NCBI GenBank assembly: GCA_016471375.1
Contig: WGLZ01000015.1
Location: 62,001-126,000 of the forward strand
Length of the DNA stretch: 64,000 nt
Source of the DNA: Cyanobacteria bacterium RI_101
GTDB lineage: Bacteria > Cyanobacteriota > Cyanobacteriia > Cyanobacteriales > Microcystaceae
Direction of reading: 5' to 3'
Part shown: one piece after another, positions 21,381 through 32,000 of the stretch
How the letters are laid out: each line of letters begins with the position of its first letter
How positions within the stretch are numbered: the stretch's first letter is position 1
The notes under the pieces: model-generated
Databases searched by the model: none
What the model saw: the letters and a program-made list of their open reading frames with translations, nothing else
Told to the model about the DNA's origin: nothing
Made by a program: the position numbers and the translations under genes

Positions 21381-22409
21381 ATGACTCCCCTCGACTCAAT
21401 TATCCTCCCGGAGACGGTTAGCCATCTGGGGCCCTTTAAAATTTTCGCCTATCCCACTCGGTTATCAGGAACTTGGCAGGCCAGTCTTCAGGAAATTCAC
21501 ATTCCCGCCTATACCGTGGACAGACCAGCCCTAACCTTGACCCTCATTGAGGGATCAAGCGAGGACGTTAAACCCCCCTATACCCGTAAGGCGGATTCTA
21601 ATAACTGGCTGAAAAAATTCATCAAAGAAACACAAAAAAAGTATTATCCGAGCCTTAATTTGGGCGATTCTTATTGTTTAGACGCCCGTTATGAAACCGA
21701 TAAAAATATTGCCCATATTCTCAAAAACATCTCCCCCGGGCTGATGACCGTCAAAAGTCGGCGTCCCCAAATTCCTGAAATCACCGTTATCCTGCCCCAA
21801 AACGCCTCGAAAATGGCGCAAAACGCCTATCGCCTCTTAGGTTTTTCGGTTATCTGTACGAATCAAGCAGTCAAGGGAAGACTCATTCAAGCGCCGACGG
21901 GTCGTTTTGGACAGTATGAAAATTTTTACCCGGAATTATTTGGCTCCTATCCAATTCCCGGCTATCAAGAGGATACTCCCAAACGTATTTTTATTAGCCG
22001 TCGGGGTCAACGTCGCTTGCTCAATGAAGCGGAGATAGAAGGGCTTTTAACTGGCTACGGCTTTCAGAAATTTTACTACGAAGATATTCCCATCTCCCAA
22101 CAATGGTCTTGCACGAAAAACGCCGAGGTCGTCGTCGCGCTCCACGGCGCCGCAATGGCCAGTTTAGTCTTTAATCAGCGGGGGGTTAAAGTTATTGAAC
22201 TGTTTCATCCCGGTTATGTCACCTCCGCGTTTCGTAGCATGACGACAGCGGTCGGGGGGCGTTGGTGCGGGGTTACGGGGCAAATCACCCCGGATGTGAT
22301 CGAGCAGTTGGACTATAAGCAGAGGGCCCGCCATTTTGTCGCTTCTCCTACCCGCATTGACCCGCAGTGTCTGGAAAAGGCGCTGGCGGCGCTGGACGTC
22401 TCGCCCTAG
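21381..22409 (+). CDS. glycosyltransferase family 61 protein
   Basis: KRIFISRRGQRRLLNEAEIEGLLTGYGF...VVVALHGAAMASLVFNQRGVKVIELFHPGY. Confidence 0.85.
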   Translation: MTPLDSIILPETVSHLGPFKIFAYPTRLSGTWQASLQEIHIPAYTVDRPALTLTLIEGSSEDVKPPYTRKADSNNWLKKFIKETQKKYYPSLNLGDSYCLDARYETDKNIAHILKNISPGLMTVKSRRPQIPEITVILPQNASKMAQNAYRLLGFSVICTNQAVKGRLIQAPTGRFGQYENFYPELFGSYPIPGYQEDTPKRIFISRRGQRRLLNEAEIEGLLTGYGFQKFYYEDIPISQQWSCTKNAEVVVALHGAAMASLVFNQRGVKVIELFHPGYVTSAFRSMTTAVGGRWCGVTGQITPDVIEQLDYKQRARHFVASPTRIDPQCLEKALAALDVSP

Positions 22410-22472
22410 CTTTTTTAGAACGATGGGGTTAAACTTGGGGAAGTTTGCGCAAAACATTATCAATTTACCGCT

Positions 22473-23636
22473 ATGGGTCGCGTCGGGGTATTACTGCTCA
22501 ATCTCGGAGGGCCGGAAAAGTTAGAAGATGTGCGTCCCTTTCTCTTCAACCTTTTTTCCGACCCGGAGATCATCCGCCTGCCTTCCCCCCTTTTGCAGAA
22601 ACCCCTGGCTTGGTTAATCTCGACCCTGCGGAGTAAGAAATCCCAGGCTAACTACCAGCAAATCGGCGGCGGCTCCCCCCTCCTGCAAATTACGGAAGCC
22701 CAAGGCGCGGCGCTGGAAGCCGAACTCGTCTCCCGGGGAGAAAACGCCAAAATTTACATCGGCATGCGCTATTGGCACCCCTTCACGGAGGAAGCCGTCG
22801 CCGAGATTAAAAACGACCGTCCGCAACGGCTAGTGGTTTTACCCCTCTATCCCCATTTTTCCATCAGCACCAGCGGCTCTAGCTTTCGCGTCCTCGAAGA
22901 CCTCTGGCGCCGAGATCCTGTTTTAAGGCAAATAGACTATACAATAATTCCATCTTGGTACGATCACCCGGGTTATATTCAAGCCATGGCGGATCTGATC
23001 GAGGCGGAATTAGCGAAGTTTCCCGAACCCGACCGGGCCCATATTTTCTTCAGCGCCCACGGGGTGCCCCAGAGTTATGTGGACGAAGCCGGCGATCCCT
23101 ACCAGTCGGAGATTGAGACCTGCACTCGCTTGATCATGGGGGCGCTTAATCGACCCAACCCCCATACCTTGGCCTACCAAAGTCGAGTGGGGCCGGTGGA
23201 GTGGCTCAAGCCCTATACGGAAGACGCGCTCATGGAGTTGGGAAATCAAGGGGTTCAGGATTTACTCGTGGTTCCCATTAGTTTTGTTTCCGAACATATC
23301 GAAACCCTCCAGGAAATCGATATCGAATACCGGGAAATCGCCGAGGAAGCGGGAATTCATAATTTCCAACGGGTGCCGGCGCTCAACACCTACCCCGGTT
23401 TCGTTAGCGCCCTGGCGGATTTGGTCGCCGCCTCTTTAGCGAAACCCCCCCGCACTTTCGACCAGGTGCCCCATCCCAAGAAAAATATGAAGATGTATCC
23501 TCAGGAGCGCTGGGAATGGGGTCTCACCACCGCCGCCGAGGTTTGGAACGGCCGGTTGGCGATGCTGGGCTTTATCGCCTTAATTATCGAATTGGTGAGC
23601 GGCCATGGCCCCCTCCACTTTGTCGGCTTGTTATAA
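22473..23636 (+). CDS. hemH: ferrochelatase with C-terminal CAB/HLIP-like segment
   Basis: [50 protein letters not shown], tail [30 protein letters not shown]. Confidence 0.96.
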   Translation: MGRVGVLLLNLGGPEKLEDVRPFLFNLFSDPEIIRLPSPLLQKPLAWLISTLRSKKSQANYQQIGGGSPLLQITEAQGAALEAELVSRGENAKIYIGMRYWHPFTEEAVAEIKNDRPQRLVVLPLYPHFSISTSGSSFRVLEDLWRRDPVLRQIDYTIIPSWYDHPGYIQAMADLIEAELAKFPEPDRAHIFFSAHGVPQSYVDEAGDPYQSEIETCTRLIMGALNRPNPHTLAYQSRVGPVEWLKPYTEDALMELGNQGVQDLLVVPISFVSEHIETLQEIDIEYREIAEEAGIHNFQRVPALNTYPGFVSALADLVAASLAKPPRTFDQVPHPKKNMKMYPQERWEWGLTTAAEVWNGRLAMLGFIALIIELVSGHGPLHFVGLL

Positions 23637-23642
23637 CCCGCC

Positions 23643-24503
23643 ATGAAAGCGCCGTTTTGGCTCGGTTTTCTGGCCAGTCTAGCGGGATTAGCGGCGCCGG
23701 TTTACGGGCAAGAAACGATTCTCCAACACATTCAACGCACCGGACTCCTGCGGGCCGCCGTGCGAGAAGACGCGCCGCCCTTCGGTTACCGGGACGTGAA
23801 CGGGCAGTGGCGGGGGCTTTGTTTAGATTTATTGGCGTTAATTCAAACCCGTCTGCGACGGGAACTCCCCAACTCCTTTATCGTTCCGAAACTGCTGACC
23901 TCCACCTTATTTAATCGTTTTGATCTAGTCGCGGAAGGGGACGCGGTTCTAGAATGCGGCGCTAACGGCATTCGCTCCGTGCCCTATCCCATCGAGTTCT
24001 CGACCCCGATTTTTTTGACGGGCACCCGTCTTTTGATCCGGGCGGAGGACCGCTTTCGCTGGAATCCTAACGGCAGTTTAAAGGACGCTCGCATTGGTTT
24101 TCTCTGGAATACCAGCAACGCCGAGTTTATCCAACGGCGCTATCCCCAGGCTCAGTTTCAGGAATTTCGGGGCATCACCGGACGCAAACGGGGCCTCCAG
24201 GCGGTGCAACAAAACAAAATTGACGCCTTTGCTAGCGACGGCATTTTACTGTTGGGGGAAGCCTTGCTTTTAGACCTGCCCCTAGGAAGCGAATTTATCA
24301 TTGTGCCGAGGGAACCCCTCAACTGCGAAGAATACGGCCTCATTTTGCCCCAGGGGGATAGCCAGTGGAAAAATCTAGTTAATGAAATCATTGAAAGCGC
24401 CGAAGCCCAGGCGTTGTATCAAAAATGGTTTGCGGAGGTGGGCTTTTTATTAGACTCCACCCAAAAAACCTGTCGCCCCGACGTCGTTACCCCGGCGGAT
24501 TAG
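23643..24503 (+). CDS. amino-acid-type ABC transporter substrate-binding protein (SBP_bac_3)
   Basis: signal-peptide-like N-terminus; GLLRAAVREDAPPFGYRDVNGQWRGLCLDLL. Confidence 0.85.
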   Translation: MKAPFWLGFLASLAGLAAPVYGQETILQHIQRTGLLRAAVREDAPPFGYRDVNGQWRGLCLDLLALIQTRLRRELPNSFIVPKLLTSTLFNRFDLVAEGDAVLECGANGIRSVPYPIEFSTPIFLTGTRLLIRAEDRFRWNPNGSLKDARIGFLWNTSNAEFIQRRYPQAQFQEFRGITGRKRGLQAVQQNKIDAFASDGILLLGEALLLDLPLGSEFIIVPREPLNCEEYGLILPQGDSQWKNLVNEIIESAEAQALYQKWFAEVGFLLDSTQKTCRPDVVTPAD

Positions 24504-25698
24504 CGCCGTTTTTCTCCCGCTCCGTTCTGACCCATTGAGATTGTCGGTTAAACAGAAAGGCGAAATAGAGGGGAATTTTCCAGAGGATATAAAAGGGAGT
24601 TCTTAACAATAAACCGAGGGGAATGTCGGACCGCCCGTAGCGACCCCAGGCGCTGAGAACGGCGACGGCGACGGCTAAACCCGCCCCGGTAAAAAGCGCA
24701 AGCGGTAAAGCCGAAGCGCCCAAAAGCCAAGCGCCGACGCTCAGGGCCAGACCCCCGAGCCACAATAACACCCAGAGGGAGAGGGGCAAAATGCTCAGTT
24801 CCCCCGCTAGCGCCAGCAGTTCGAGATTGCCCCGAGTTAAACCGGCGCTCAGAAGGCGAGGAACGCCCTTTAACAACGTTTCTAAATAGCCGTGCTCCCA
24901 GCGCCGCCGTTGGTTGGCCGCCGTTTGCTCCTGTTGGGGCAATAGACCGGTGACTTTAGCCCGAGGACAAAACTGGGGCGGGTAACCCGCCAGCGCCAAA
25001 TCCAGACCCAGTTGGATATCCTCCACTAAATTGCCGCTAGCCAGGGGAGCCTGTTGGATAATCCGCCAGGGAAAGGCCATCCCCGACCCGGTCAATAAAC
25101 AAGGCAATCCCCGCGCCGCTAACCCCGTCGGCCGCGCCTGATTTTTGATTAAAAAAGCCAGCGCCGAAATCAAGGTTTTGGGCGTCGCCTCCGGCGGTTT
25201 TTCCAGTAGGTAAAGGGATTGGATGGGGCGCTGTTTCCGCCAAGCGTCCGCGGCCAACACCGCGAGGGCCCCCGGAGCGAGGGTGCAATCGGCGTCGAGA
25301 ATAATCACCACTTGAGGCGGTTGAGACTCCAAAAAACGAACCCCAAAATCCAGGGCGTAGCCCTTGCCCCGGCGCTCTGGCTCCCGGCGCTCAATCACTG
25401 TGGCGCCGTAACTCCGGGCGATGGCGGCGGTGTCATCCGCGCAATTATCGGCGACAACGACAATGTTTTCCGGTAGAGGAATCTGGGTCAAAAGGGAGTC
25501 TAGGGTCTGGGCGATGACCAGCGCCTCGTTATGGGCGGGAACCAAAACCCGGTAGTCTAGGTTCTGGGAGAGGTCTGGGGCCACGTCCGGGGATGGCGGA
25601 GCGAAAACGGCGCTGAGACATTCCCCCAATAAAACCAGCGCCGGCAAGAGCCAAAGCAGAGCGAGGAGGGTCAAGAAGAAGTCGAGAAGCCAGACCAT
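24487..25698 (-). CDS. membrane glycosyltransferase family 2
   Basis: RVLVPAHNEALVIAQTLDSLLTQIPLPENIVVVADNCADDTA, DADCTLAPG, QQEQTAANQRRRWEHGYL (QRRRW). Confidence 0.9.
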   Translation of the reverse strand: MVWLLDFFLTLLALLWLLPALVLLGECLSAVFAPPSPDVAPDLSQNLDYRVLVPAHNEALVIAQTLDSLLTQIPLPENIVVVADNCADDTAAIARSYGATVIERREPERRGKGYALDFGVRFLESQPPQVVIILDADCTLAPGALAVLAADAWRKQRPIQSLYLLEKPPEATPKTLISALAFLIKNQARPTGLAARGLPCLLTGSGMAFPWRIIQQAPLASGNLVEDIQLGLDLALAGYPPQFCPRAKVTGLLPQQEQTAANQRRRWEHGYLETLLKGVPRLLSAGLTRGNLELLALAGELSILPLSLWVLLWLGGLALSVGAWLLGASALPLALFTGAGLAVAVAVLSAWGRYGRSDIPLGLLLRTPFYILWKIPLYFAFLFNRQSQWVRTEREKNGANPPG

Positions 25699-25860
25699 GG
25701 GTTAATAATCAGCCGGTTAGATCGTGAAAACGGCGCTACCCTCAATATTTAACAATGGATGAGAGCGCCGTCTCAGTCCAAACAACTCTCAGTCGAAAGA
25801 ACAGAGCGCCGACCGCGGGCGGGTTATAGTATTAACCGAGCAGACCCCCCACTCAAGCCT

Positions 25861-26391
25861 ATGCCCCTTCCCTCTCCCCTTGTCGGCGTCATTATGGGTA
25901 GCGATTCCGATTTGCCGACCCTAGCGCCAGCCATCGCGACCTGCGAAGCCTTTAGCGTGCCTACGGAGGTGGCGATTGTTTCCGCCCACCGCACGCCGGA
26001 GCGCTTGTTTGACTACGCTAAAACCGCCCTGGAGCGAGGACTTAAGGTTATTATCGCCGGGGCGGGGGGAGCGGCCCATCTGCCGGGAATGGCGGCCGCC
26101 TTAACGCCGCTACCGGTGATCGGGGTGCCCGTGCCCAGCAAGGCCCTTCAGGGGGTGGATTCCCTTTATTCCATCGTCCAAATGCCGGCGGGAATCCCCG
26201 TGGCCGCCGTGGCCATTGGCAACGCTCAAAACGCGGCGCTCTTGGCTCTGCAAATCCTCGCCACTGCCGATCCGGCGCTGATGACGAAAATCCAAGCTTA
26301 TCGGGAAACGCTACGGCAAAGCGTGCTGGAGAAACAAACCCGGCTAGAGCGCGTTGGCCATCAAGATTATTTAAAAGAACTTCTATCGTAA
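25861..26391 (+). CDS. purE: 5-(carboxyamino)imidazole ribonucleotide mutase
   Basis: [61 protein letters not shown] 25861 preferred. Confidence 0.95.
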   Translation: MPLPSPLVGVIMGSDSDLPTLAPAIATCEAFSVPTEVAIVSAHRTPERLFDYAKTALERGLKVIIAGAGGAAHLPGMAAALTPLPVIGVPVPSKALQGVDSLYSIVQMPAGIPVAAVAIGNAQNAALLALQILATADPALMTKIQAYRETLRQSVLEKQTRLERVGHQDYLKELLS

Positions 26392-26419
26392 GCAGGCCTA
26401 AGTGAATCATGAATAGGCT

Positions 26420-26525
26420 CCGATTAGCGTCCCCTTGCCAAGGAAGGGGAATTTATCACAGAGTAAGTCATTGTCGCAGTTCCCCTCCTTTGGAGGGGTG
26501 GCGGGCGTAGCCTGACGGGGCGGTC
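26420..26525. repeat. dispersed GC-rich intergenic repeat
   Basis: ccccttgccaaggaagggg...gttcccctcctttggagggg. Confidence 0.6.
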
Positions 26526-26545
26526 ACACTTCTGAAACTAGAAGA

Positions 26546-27496
26546 CTAGTCAGGCGCTTCCAACATGTTCTCAAATTCCGCCGTTAACTCCCGCCCCATT
26601 AGATTCTTCAGCGCCGTCGGGGGGGTGACCGCTCCTTGGAGCAAGGCGTAAACCTGTTGGCTAATGGGAAGGGAAAGGTTTAAGGTTTGGGCGAGTCGAA
26701 CCGCGACCCCGGCGGTGGGCACCCCTTCCGCCACCCCTTCGCTCTCCGCTAGGATTTGCTCTAGGGATAAACCCTGGGCTAATTTAAAACCCACTTGGTA
26801 ATTACGGGAGAGGGGGCTATTACAGGTGGCGAGTAAATCCCCTAAACCCGATAGCCCGAAAAAAGTTTCCTCCCGAGCGCCCAGCGCCGCGCCCAGTCGG
26901 GCCATCTCCGGCAGAGCGCGGGTCAATAGCGCCGCCTTGGCGTTGGCGCCTAACTGGAGACCGTCGCAGACCCCGGCGGCGATAGCCATAACATTTTTCA
27001 AAGCGCCGCCCAATTCCGCACCCAGGGGGTCGGGGTTGACATAGACCCGGAAACGTTCCGAAGCGAAGAGGGTTTGGACGAGACGGCTGGCGGCGGGATC
27101 TTGGCTAGCCGCGACGGTGGCGGTGGGCAGTCCCCCCTCGATCTCCTTGGATAAATTGGGCCCCGACAACGCGACCACCGATAACTGGGGAAAGGCTTGG
27201 CGCCAGAGTTGGGAGGGCGTCTTTTGACTTTGGGGATCTAACCCTTTGGTGGCGCTGATAATCACGCAGTCTGGCGCCAGGTCTAGGGATTGCAGTTGAG
27301 CTAAGGTGGGGGGAACCCCCTTCATGGACAGCGCCGAAACAATGACCCGGGCGTCTTGAATCGCTTCTTTGAGGGTTATGGCCCCGGAACGAGACCAATA
27401 TTGAAGACGATGACTGTTTTCCGCCAACAGACCGCCTAGGGCGGTTCCCCAGCGACCGGCGCCGAGGAGGGTCACAGGTTGGGAGAGGGAAGACAT
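26546..27496 (-). CDS. gpsA: glycerol-3-phosphate dehydrogenase NAD(P)+
   Basis: VTLLGAGRWGTALGGLLAENSHRLQYWSRS, GGALKNVMAIAAGVCDGLQLGANAKAALLTRALPEM. Confidence 0.94.
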   Translation of the reverse strand: MSSLSQPVTLLGAGRWGTALGGLLAENSHRLQYWSRSGAITLKEAIQDARVIVSALSMKGVPPTLAQLQSLDLAPDCVIISATKGLDPQSQKTPSQLWRQAFPQLSVVALSGPNLSKEIEGGLPTATVAASQDPAASRLVQTLFASERFRVYVNPDPLGAELGGALKNVMAIAAGVCDGLQLGANAKAALLTRALPEMARLGAALGAREETFFGLSGLGDLLATCNSPLSRNYQVGFKLAQGLSLEQILAESEGVAEGVPTAGVAVRLAQTLNLSLPISQQVYALLQGAVTPPTALKNLMGRELTAEFENMLEAPD

Positions 27497-27676
27497 AGGC
27501 GCAAAAAAGAATAGTCCGGCGCCCTCCATTATCCCTGACAGAGGATGAGGGGCCCGCCGGCGGGAGTCGCCCTCTTGGCAAAATCTCAGTGGCTAATGGG
27601 GAGATTTTGCCCTATACCTATAGATAAACCCGTCTTTCTCGGCGCCCCATTCCCATCGTTCAGGGAGGATAGACCC

Positions 27677-28579
27677 TTGGATCAACAAAAAATACTCGGC
27701 TATTTCATCGAAGAAGCCAAAGAACACCTCGAAACCCTAGAGCACGGCATCCTCGAACTGGAAAGCGTCATGGGCGACCAGGAGCGCCTGAACGAGATGT
27801 TCCGGGCGGCCCACTCCGTCAAGGGCGGCGCCGCCATGTTGGGCTACACCAGCATTCAAAAAACCGCCCACCGTTTGGAGGACGCTTTTAAAATTCTGCG
27901 GGAAAACCCCGTGGCGGTGGATCAAAAACTAGAGTCTTTATTTTTAAAAGGTTACGACGTGCTTCAGGATTTGGTGGAAAAACTTCAGGGGCCCTTTGGT
28001 CTCCAGGTGGAGGAAGCGGAGTCCATTGTGGAAGGCGCCAGCCAAAACTTTGAAGAACTCCAGAATTATCTCAACTATCTCCTGAGCCATAGCACCCTCA
28101 GTCGTCCCGCCGCGGCGCCGGAGCCGGCGGTTGCGGAAGCGCCGGCCGAAGTCGATTTACCCGAGGAAATCAAAAAAATCCTGCGGCGGATGTTGGCGCT
28201 GTTCAAGCAGTCGCCAGAGGATTCCGCCCAGCGCCGGCAGTTGGAGGACTGTTGCAAACAGTTGGCTCAGTTATCCCCCCAGGAAAACTGGCAAAAAGTG
28301 GTTAAATTGGCCCGCCAAGCCGTGGCTAATCCCCGCCATAGTTTCCGGGCGCTGGCGCCGGTGGTCTTAAAAGACCTCAAACAGGCCTGCGATTATTTTG
28401 AATTAGAGCAACCGGCTAAAATCGCTCCCGGCGCCGGTCTCAAACAACTGGCCCAGGCCCAGACGCCTCAAATTCTGCTACCGGCGGAACCCGGCGCCGC
28501 CGCCAATGTGCTCTTACAAATTTTCAACCAGCAACAGGTCAGTCAACTGGTGCGACTCCTGTCCCAACAACGGGGTTAG
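27677..28579 (+). CDS. HPt domain histidine phosphotransfer protein
   Basis: FIEEAKEHLETLEHGILELE...MFRAAHSVKGGAAMLGYTSIQKTAHRLEDAFKIL; likely TTG start at 27677. Confidence 0.8.
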   Translation: MDQQKILGYFIEEAKEHLETLEHGILELESVMGDQERLNEMFRAAHSVKGGAAMLGYTSIQKTAHRLEDAFKILRENPVAVDQKLESLFLKGYDVLQDLVEKLQGPFGLQVEEAESIVEGASQNFEELQNYLNYLLSHSTLSRPAAAPEPAVAEAPAEVDLPEEIKKILRRMLALFKQSPEDSAQRRQLEDCCKQLAQLSPQENWQKVVKLARQAVANPRHSFRALAPVVLKDLKQACDYFELEQPAKIAPGAGLKQLAQAQTPQILLPAEPGAAANVLLQIFNQQQVSQLVRLLSQQRG

Positions 28580-28582
28580 GGG

Positions 28583-29083
28583 ATGTTTGGGCAGTCTCCG
28601 GGGCCGGTTCCCCCCTTTCAAAGGGGGGCTAGGGGGGATCGCCCGACTGGTCTTCGACGAGGTTTCCATCCGCTCTGGTGGAGTTGGCTCCTGTCGGCGC
28701 TCTGGCATCCCATCGCCCTAGGAGGAACGCCCTGGTATCAGCCGTCTTCTTTACCTCTTAACCAAACCGTGACAGAGCGCCTAACGGAACGGGACAGCCC
28801 CACGGGAGAAGGCGGTTACAGTCGAGATTATCGGCTCAATCTCCAGGCGGGGGATCAAATTCTGCTGGAACTTCACTCCGAGGACTTTGACCCCCTGATT
28901 GTCCTCATCGCCCCGGACGGCTCCACCCTCGGCGCTAACGACGACGGCCCGGCGGGAACAACTAGCGCCCTACTTTTTGCCCGGATTCCCGAGACGGGGA
29001 TCTATACCGTCCGGGCGCGTACCTTTGGCAGTCGCGGCGTCGGCGCTTTTCGGTTAACCGCGACCCGTCTCCGGCCGGAGTGA
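28583..29083 (+). CDS. PPC (prepeptidase C-terminal-like) domain secreted protein
   Basis: YRLNLQAGDQILLELHSEDFDPLIVLIAPDGSTLGANDDGPAGTTSALLFARIPETGIYTVRARTF; N-terminus partly encoded by dispersed repeat. Confidence 0.7.
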   Translation: MFGQSPGPVPPFQRGARGDRPTGLRRGFHPLWWSWLLSALWHPIALGGTPWYQPSSLPLNQTVTERLTERDSPTGEGGYSRDYRLNLQAGDQILLELHSEDFDPLIVLIAPDGSTLGANDDGPAGTTSALLFARIPETGIYTVRARTFGSRGVGAFRLTATRLRPE

Positions 29084-32000
29084 TTAGAGTTCCACGGTGA
29101 AGACGGCGCCCTGGGGCTGATTCGGCGCTAGAGATAGGGTTCCGCCTTGGCTCTCCACCACCAATTTGCAAAAGGCCAGGCCGAGGCCAATTTGGGCGAC
29201 ATTTTGTTTAACCGCGCCGATTTCAAATTTCTCAAAAATCTTGGCCTGTTTTACCTCGTCAATCCCCGGGCCGGTATCCGCCACCTGAACCCGGAGGCGG
29301 TTGTCGTCTAAGTAGCTGATTTCTAAACTCACCTCGCCGCCGCTGGGGGTAAATTTGAGGGCGTTGGAGACGAGGTTATCGATGACCCGGCGCAGAATAC
29401 TGGCGTCGACTAAAATTTGACGTCCGGGGAGCGGTAATTTTCCCCGGAGGCGGATCTGACGGGACTGGGCCGCGAATTCAAAATCCGCCAAAACTTCGTT
29501 GCCGAGATAAGCCAAATCCGTGGGGATCGGCGTAAAAATCAATTTACCCGCCTCTAGCCGGGCCATAAATAACAGGGTGTCGATCATTTTCTCCAGACGA
29601 GCGCCGGAGCGAATGATACTCTCCACCTTGCCCAGAATAATCGGCGCCGGCAGGTTATTGTGCACGTATCTTTGAATTAAATCCGCCGCTAGCAGAATAC
29701 TCCCCAAGGGATTGCGGAGATCGTGAACGAGCATATTGGACATATCTTCCCGTAGGGTTAGCGCTTCTTCCCGAAGAGCGAGAAGGCGCTCTAACTCGGC
29801 GTTTTTTTGCTGGAGTTGCAGTTGGGAGTTCTTGCGCTCGGTGATGTCTTGAAACATTCCCACCACGCCGATAATCGTATTTTCTCCGTCCCGGAGCGGC
29901 GCTTTGTGGGTCTCGATCCACTGCGTTTCTCCGTTGGGCAACAGGTGGGTTTCCTCCAGCGCCAATTCCGGTCGCCCGGATTGAATCACCCGTTGGTCTC
30001 CTCCGCGGTAGGTCAGCGCCTGCTCTAGGGTGAGGGAAAGGTCAAAATCCGTTTTGCCGACGATCTCTTGGGGCGATTGGAAATTTAAAAGATTGGCCAA
30101 GGCCGGATTGCAACCTAAATAAACCGAATCTTGATTTTTCCAAAATAGAGGCAGGGGAATCGTGTTAATCACCGTTTGGATAAATTCCTGGGATTGTCGC
30201 AGAGCTTTTTCCGCTTCCTTGCGGGGGCTGACGTCTAAAATCACCCCTTGCCAAAGAATATCGCCGTTACTTTGCGGCGCCGGCACAGCGATAACCTGCA
30301 CCCATTTTAGTTGACCGCTTTGGCAAAAAATACGGTGCTCGGAATAAAAAGGACTCAGGTTTTGGGCCGATAGAGCGATGGCCTCCTGAAGAGCGGCTCG
30401 ATCCTCGGGATGCACTTTGTCAAACAAGGTTTGGGGGTCTTGAATGACCGCCTCCGGCTCGACGCCGTAGATTTCCCGAACGTAGGGATTGACGTAGATA
30501 AATTGGTGGGAACCGTCGGGATGGAGAACGTAGCGATAGACCGCCGCGGGAATATTTTCCGCTAAGACCCGGAACTTTTCTTCGCTTTCCCGTAGAGCTT
30601 TTTCAGCGGCCTTATCTTCGGTAATATCTTCGACAATCCCCTCAACGGCGATCAACTCCCCCGCTTCGTTTCTCACAGGATGCTGGGAAATAAAAATCGT
30701 TTTCAGCGCCCCGTTAGGATGGATGAAACGCATTTCAAATTGGTTAAATTCCGCTTGACCCGTCATCATTTCTTCTAATAACCGCCCGGCGAGTTCCATA
30801 TCCTCCGACAACCAGCGGGCGCCGGCGCTCCATGACTGCCCCAGCGCCGCTTCCTTTTCAATGCCAAAGACCGTTTTAACGCCGTCGCTCAAGTAATTCA
30901 GAATGCCTTCCGCTCCGCTGTGGCTAAAGACGACAAACTTGTCGCCAATGTCATCCACGAGGCGCTGAAATTTGATGCGACTCTCCTCTAATTGGCGCTC
31001 TGTTTCCTTACGGTCGGTAATATCCTGAATCACCCCTAGCATTTGTCGCTCGGCTTCCGGCAGTTGATCCTGCACCAAACCCCAAACTTCGACCCAGCGC
31101 CATGCCCCGTCGGGGCGCCGAATGCGGTATTCCAAATGGTAGGAGGCCCCGGTGGCAAAGCTTTCGTTCACAGTTTCAATCACCAGGGGACGATCCTGGG
31201 GATGGACTTGTTGAATGTAGAGGGCCCGTTGACCGGGGAAAGTTCCGGGCCCATAGCCGAGGATCGACTCCGCCCGCTCCGAGAGTTGGAGGGTATCGCT
31301 TTGCAGATGAACCCGCCAAAACCCCATCTGGGCGGCGTCCAGCGCCAAATTAAGGCGAAACTGCTCTTGATATAGCTCCGCCTCCGCTTTTTTACGGGCG
31401 GTAATATCTTGAATTTGCACCACCAAATAAAGAGGGTTTTTTTGTCGATCCGCCACGAGGGAAACGCTAACCAAGGCCCAAATAATCTCGCCGCTCTTGG
31501 TGAAATAACGCTTTTCGAGATGGTAGTCGTCGATTTCCCCCGCTAGGCGGCGCTGGACAAAGGCCCGACTCCGCTCCCGGTCGTCGGGATGGGTTAATTC
31601 TTGAAACGTTAAATTCAGCAGTTCAGACTCGCTATAACCTAGTAGTTTGCATAACGCCCGATTACATTGCAGGATCAGCCCTCCCGGATTAATGGCCACT
31701 AGGCTCATCCCCACCGCGGTGTTCTCAAAGGCGCTACGGAAACGCTCTTCGCTGATGGATAACGCCTCTTCCGCCCGTCGGCGCTCGGTGACGTCCTGAA
31801 AGACTCCCACCACGCCGATGATATTACCGTCGTAGTCCCGGAGCGGCGCTTTCTGGGTTTCTAGCCAGCGGGTTTCCCCATTCGGTAAAGTGATCGTCTC
31901 CTGAATTCTGAGCTTGGGATATCCCGATTCTATGACCGCTTGATCATCGACCTGATAACCCCTTAATTCCTCCGGGGTAAAGAGTCGTCCCTGATTCGCC

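Noticed and set aside
22473-23636. Ferrochelatase fused to a CAB/HLIP-like helix as novel fusion
   Set aside because: This fusion is well known in cyanobacteria and plastids
24487-24503. Convergent 17-nt overlap of substrate-binding protein and GT2 genes
   Set aside because: Common consequence of compact gene arrangement; nothing further to support function
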